Below are positions 61,299-64,000 of a stretch of DNA of 64,000 bases, piece by piece (the stretch's first letter is position 1; each line of letters starts with the position of its first letter). Origin of the DNA: an uncultured Armatimonadota bacterium (GTDB taxonomy: Bacteria > Armatimonadota > Fimbriimonadia > Fimbriimonadales > Fimbriimonadaceae); contig CAIYMO010000053.1 in assembly GCA_903927345.1 (NCBI GenBank), forward strand, positions 1 through 64,000, written 5' to 3'. The notes under the pieces are model-generated. The model made no database searches, was not told the DNA's origin, and worked only from the letters and a program-made list of their open reading frames with translations. A program made the translations under genes and the position numbers.

Positions 61299-62314
61299 AG
61301 TGTTGTCAGGGCTCCGCTGTTGCGTATGTTTTCCAAGTCCTCAATCGCCATTCCGGTCCCAGTTGCAACACACGTTAGTGCATTCTCGGCAACTCGGACA
61401 TCAACCTGAGTGACATCCTGAAGATATCGATCCAGCCCGCGCAAAAGTGCTCCACCACCGGTAAGAGTAATCCCTCGCTCGATGACGTCGCTCGCCAGTT
61501 CAGGCGGCGTCTCCTCAAGGACTTGACACAGCTTTTCAGCGATCTGACGGACTGGCTCGTTCAGCGCCTCACGAATCTCGATAGAAGAGATCTCAATGGT
61601 CTTTGGCAGGCCATGAATCATATCTCGCCCTCGAACTTCCATCCGAGCTTCCTGAGTAGCCGGATAAGCCGTTCCGAGTTTGATCTTAATGTCCTCGGCC
61701 GTCATGTCTCCGATCATCAAGTTGTACGCACCACGCACATGCCGGATAATCGCCTCGTCCATCTTGTTTCCAGCAACGCGAATACTCGACGACAAGACGA
61801 TGCCACCCAGTGACAGAATCGCGATATCCGTCGTTCCTCCGCCGATATCGACAACCATATTGCCACCCGGAGCATTGATCGGAAGTCCAGCTCCAAGTGC
61901 AGCGACAAACGGTTCTTCAACCGTCATTGCAATTCCTGCACCCGCCTCTCGAGCCGCTTTGATAACTGCTCGGCGCTCGACGTTCGTCACCGCGGCTGGA
62001 ACACAGATCAAGGTCGTCGGAGCAAATCGGAAAGGCAGTCTGGTGCCACATGTTTTTTGAATAACATGCTCCAACATCTTTAACGTAATGGTGTAATCCG
62101 CGATGACCCCGTCCTTCATCGGACGCACAGCGCGGATGTTCGTCGGAGTTCGCCCGAGCATCTCACGCGCATCGTTTCCTACAGCGAGAATCTTGCCGGT
62201 GGTAATGCTCTCGGCGACAACAGTAGGCTCGGAAAGCACAATCCCTTTTCCACGCCGGTAGACCAAAAGGTTCGCGGTTCCAAGGTCAATGCCTAACTGG
62301 GGAACAAATCTCAA
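61295..62314 (-). CDS. mreB: Rod shape-determining protein MreB
   Basis: A 339-residue bacterial actin that directs sidewall peptidoglycan synthesis. It starts at TTG 62314 (MRFVPQLGIDLGTANLLVYRRGKGIVLSEP). Nucleotide-binding segments are the phosphate-1 loop GIDLGTANL, NMVVDIGGGTTDIAILSLGG and the adenosine motif GITLTGGGALLRGLDRYL. The conserved VRPMKDGVIADY is present. Length is normal. mreC and mreD are absent; murA lies 20 bp upstream and a small exported protein follows. TAACCT preceded by GG ends 9 nt before the TTG. Confidence 0.96.
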   Translation of the reverse strand: MRFVPQLGIDLGTANLLVYRRGKGIVLSEPTVVAESITTGKILAVGNDAREMLGRTPTNIRAVRPMKDGVIADYTITLKMLEHVIQKTCGTRLPFRFAPTTLICVPAAVTNVERRAVIKAAREAGAGIAMTVEEPFVAALGAGLPINAPGGNMVVDIGGGTTDIAILSLGGIVLSSSIRVAGNKMDEAIIRHVRGAYNLMIGDMTAEDIKIKLGTAYPATQEARMEVRGRDMIHGLPKTIEISSIEIREALNEPVRQIAEKLCQVLEETPPELASDVIERGITLTGGGALLRGLDRYLQDVTQVDVRVAENALTCVATGTGMAIEDLENIRNSGALTTL

Positions 62315-62323
62315 CTTAACCTA

Positions 62324-62329
62324 AGGTTA
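62324..62329 (-). promoter_or_regulatory. Leaderless -10 element, mreB
   Basis: AGGTAACCT on the minus strand (TAACCT after GG) ends 9 nt before the TTG at 62314. It overlaps the end of murA, so mreB may have its own promoter as well as read-through from murA. Confidence 0.45.
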
Positions 62330-62334
62330 CCTTT

Positions 62335-63591
62335 CTAACTGTCTTGAACTCGCGAGGCATCAGCTCCCAGTTCAGTCAATTTTCGCTCGATCGAGTCATA
62401 GCCTCGATCAATCCAATGGATGTTCTGAACAAGAGTTTCGCCCTCGGCAACCAAACCTGCCAAGCAGAGCGCGGCGCCGGCCCGAAGGTCACTCGCCTGC
62501 ACCTTTGCACCCCGAAGCTTATCTACGCCAACGATGAACGCAGACCGACCTTCCTGTCGGATGTTCGCTCCCATTCGGCTGAGCTCCGGCAAGTGGCCCG
62601 TTCTCGACTCATAAATTGTCTCTTCAACCACCGATGCACCATTTGCAACGCAAAGTGCGGCTGCCATCGGCTGCTGAACATCTGTCGGGAATCCGGGATG
62701 AGGCATCGTCTTGATGTTGACCCCGTTCAACCGGTTAGGAGCATTGACGGTCACCGAAGTCTCCGTGGTCTCAACCTCAGCTCCTGCCTCGCGAAGCTTG
62801 TTAACAACGGCCGTCTGATCGTCGGCGTTGATTTCCTTAACCGTAACATTCCCACCGGTCATCGCACCCGCAATCAAGAACGTTCCCGCCTGAATTCTGT
62901 CGGCCGGAATCTTGTATTCCGAACCACCAAGTTGCTCAACGCCCTCAATTGTGATGAGCGAGGACCCTTGTCCGGAAATCTTCGCCCCCAAAGAAGTGAG
63001 AAACTCGGCCAGAGCGACAATCTCAGGCTCCATAGCCGCATTTTGAATGGTTGTTACGCCCCTCGCCATACTTGCGGCGCACATAATGTGCTGCGTCGCA
63101 CCTGCGCTCGGCATGTCCAAATAAACTTCTGATCCACGAAGCACTCCTGCAGAAGCCTCGTAAACCCCGCCATCTAGCTCAACTTTCGCTCCGAGAGCAT
63201 GAAGTCCTTTCAGGTGAAGGTCAACCGGTCGAGCTCCTATTTTGCACCCGCCAGGAGCCGCCATCCTAAGAGAGCCAACCCGGGCGACGAGTGGTCCAAG
63301 CATGTAAAAAGATGTCCGGATAAGGCGAACCATGTCCTCGTCGGGCTCTGCAGAGTGTAATTCGGAACAGTCGATTCGCAAATCGCTACCCTGCCACTCG
63401 GCCTTTGCGCCAAACGACTCGAGAAGTTGAACTTTGATCTGTGTGTCGCTAATGACCGGAACGTTTCGAATCAAAACCGGTGTCTGAGCCAAAGGAACCG
63501 CTGACAGAACAGCTAGGGCGATATTCTTACTCCCAGCAACCTCAATGACTCCCGAGAGCCGCTTCCCACCCTTTATCAATAATGCATCCAT
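62335..63591 (-). CDS. murA: UDP-N-acetylglucosamine 1-carboxyvinyltransferase
   Basis: A 418-residue enzyme of the first committed step of peptidoglycan synthesis, transferring enolpyruvate to UDP-GlcNAc. Typical segments are GGKRLSGVIEVAGSKNIALAVLSA, the catalytic-loop Cys in RMAAPGGCKIGARPVDLHLKGL, PSAGATQHIMCAA, HPGFPTDVQQPMAAALCVA and the C-terminal GGYDSIERKL-like DRGYDSIERKLTELGA. The Cys means it should be fosfomycin-sensitive by family knowledge. AAGGAAGGG lies about 13 nt before the ATG. It is followed by mreB. Confidence 0.97.
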   Translation of the reverse strand: MDALLIKGGKRLSGVIEVAGSKNIALAVLSAVPLAQTPVLIRNVPVISDTQIKVQLLESFGAKAEWQGSDLRIDCSELHSAEPDEDMVRLIRTSFYMLGPLVARVGSLRMAAPGGCKIGARPVDLHLKGLHALGAKVELDGGVYEASAGVLRGSEVYLDMPSAGATQHIMCAASMARGVTTIQNAAMEPEIVALAEFLTSLGAKISGQGSSLITIEGVEQLGGSEYKIPADRIQAGTFLIAGAMTGGNVTVKEINADDQTAVVNKLREAGAEVETTETSVTVNAPNRLNGVNIKTMPHPGFPTDVQQPMAAALCVANGASVVEETIYESRTGHLPELSRMGANIRQEGRSAFIVGVDKLRGAKVQASDLRAGAALCLAGLVAEGETLVQNIHWIDRGYDSIERKLTELGADASRVQDS

Positions 63592-63672
63592 GAGCTAGAT
63601 CCGACCCTTCCTTGGGGATCATTTAAGCTCCAAATTTTACCCCGGAGCCAGTATCTCTACAAGGAAAACTTA

Positions 63673-64000
63673 TTACGATGCAAGGGGCATGGATTGCAAC
63701 TCGGGGAAATACGGCAGAAAATCTCGCCATTCATCTCGTCCCTGCGCCTTCACATAGGTCGGCAAGGATAGATAAGGGACAAATGAAGGTCGTTTTGGCT
63801 TCCGCGCCAACTTCATATTTGCCTGCTGAGGAGTCTTATCCGCCTTTTTCAAATTACATCGACGGCAACAAGCCACCAAGTTGTCCCAAGTGTGCGGCCC
63901 ACCTACCCAACGAGGCACAACATGATCAATTGTCATTTCTTTAGCTCGAACTCCACAGTACTGGCAAGTGTGGTTATCCCTGGCAAGCACCGCGTGTCTC
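63673..64000 (-). CDS. HNH endonuclease-like protein (partial, 5' end beyond window)
   Basis: The track gives a GTG start at 63990, but the frame stays open to the right edge and the residues just before it (RHAVLARD) match the usual run into HNH domains, so the true start lies outside the window. About 109 residues are visible. The zinc site and HNH core are CQYCGVRAKEMTIDHVVPRW, WDNLVACCRRCNLKKADKTP. Relatives are 5-methylcytosine-type or general HNH nucleases, often solitary genes in bacterial chromosomes. No phage genes are adjacent. Confidence 0.88.
   Translation of the reverse strand, partial: RHAVLARDNHTCQYCGVRAKEMTIDHVVPRWVGGPHTWDNLVACCRRCNLKKADKTPQQANMKLARKPKRPSFVPYLSLPTYVKAQGRDEWRDFLPYFPELQSMPLAS

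Noticed and set aside
62344-63132. 262-residue plus-strand ORF opposite murA
   Set aside because: It is an antisense shadow of MurA rich in Arg/Cys/His, with no start signal.

Overview
The window reads as a chromosome segment of a free-living, flagellated, carbohydrate-degrading bacterium with a cell wall, roughly mid-50s % GC by eye. The mix of genes (futalosine-route menaquinone gene mqnC, yacL next to an ispD-ispF fusion, a topoisomerase I without zinc ribbons, secreted BNR/TolB-type propellers, families GH127, GH172, GHL10 and DUF1854, stand-alone LuxR-type HTH proteins) fits Armatimonadota, perhaps Fimbriimonadia. That placement is an inference from gene content and was not checked against a database. 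No prophage, insertion sequence, CRISPR array or rRNA operon was seen.

Layout. 0-6 kb: a cut-off membrane protein, a secreted BNR-propeller protein with a strong bidirectional terminator, an EVE-domain protein and mqnC. 6-13 kb: an ECF sigma factor with a translationally coupled small partner, dnaN away from dnaA, two acetyltransferases, a three-gene flagellar module (fliJ, lytic transglycosylase, motE/ylxF-like), pyrF and mutY. 13-30 kb: mostly housekeeping (nadC, birA, tRNA-Gly, an IMPase-family phosphatase, ispDF-yacL-transglutaminase operon, topA, comF, a LuxR-type HTH protein, a methyltransferase with mnmE, clpB). 30-36 kb: a YncE-propeller/phosphoesterase fusion, a HEAT-like protein, gcvT, a BON lipoprotein and tRNA-Leu. 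36-50 kb: a GH5 cellulase and a large L-rhamnose locus. 50-61 kb: polysaccharide and secreted-protein genes (GH172, GHL10, subtilisin, NlpC/P60, LacI regulator with GH127). 61-64 kb: murA-mreB and an HNH gene cut by the right edge.

How genes work together. The rhamnose locus is divergent. On the plus strand rhaT-rhaP-rhaQ-rhaS encode a sugar ABC importer. On the minus strand a DeoR-type regulator, rhamnose isomerase, a bifunctional aldolase/dehydrogenase and rhamnulokinase are followed without a gap by lutA-lutB-lutC-like genes. Read as a pathway, imported rhamnose becomes DHAP plus lactaldehyde, lactaldehyde becomes lactate, and the Lut complex oxidises lactate to pyruvate, all from one transcription unit. 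GH127, GH172, GHL10 and GH5 nearby suggest use of plant or microbial polysaccharides.

Most notable pattern. About half of the genes that head a transcription unit (22 of roughly 43 by hand count) lack a Shine-Dalgarno leader and instead carry a TANNNT hexamer ending 5-11 nt before the start codon. In 12 of these the hexamer is preceded directly by GG. No -35 box is obvious. This looks like a widespread leaderless promoter class of the form GGTANNNT-(5-11)-start. It also decides several start codons that the ORF track places too far upstream.
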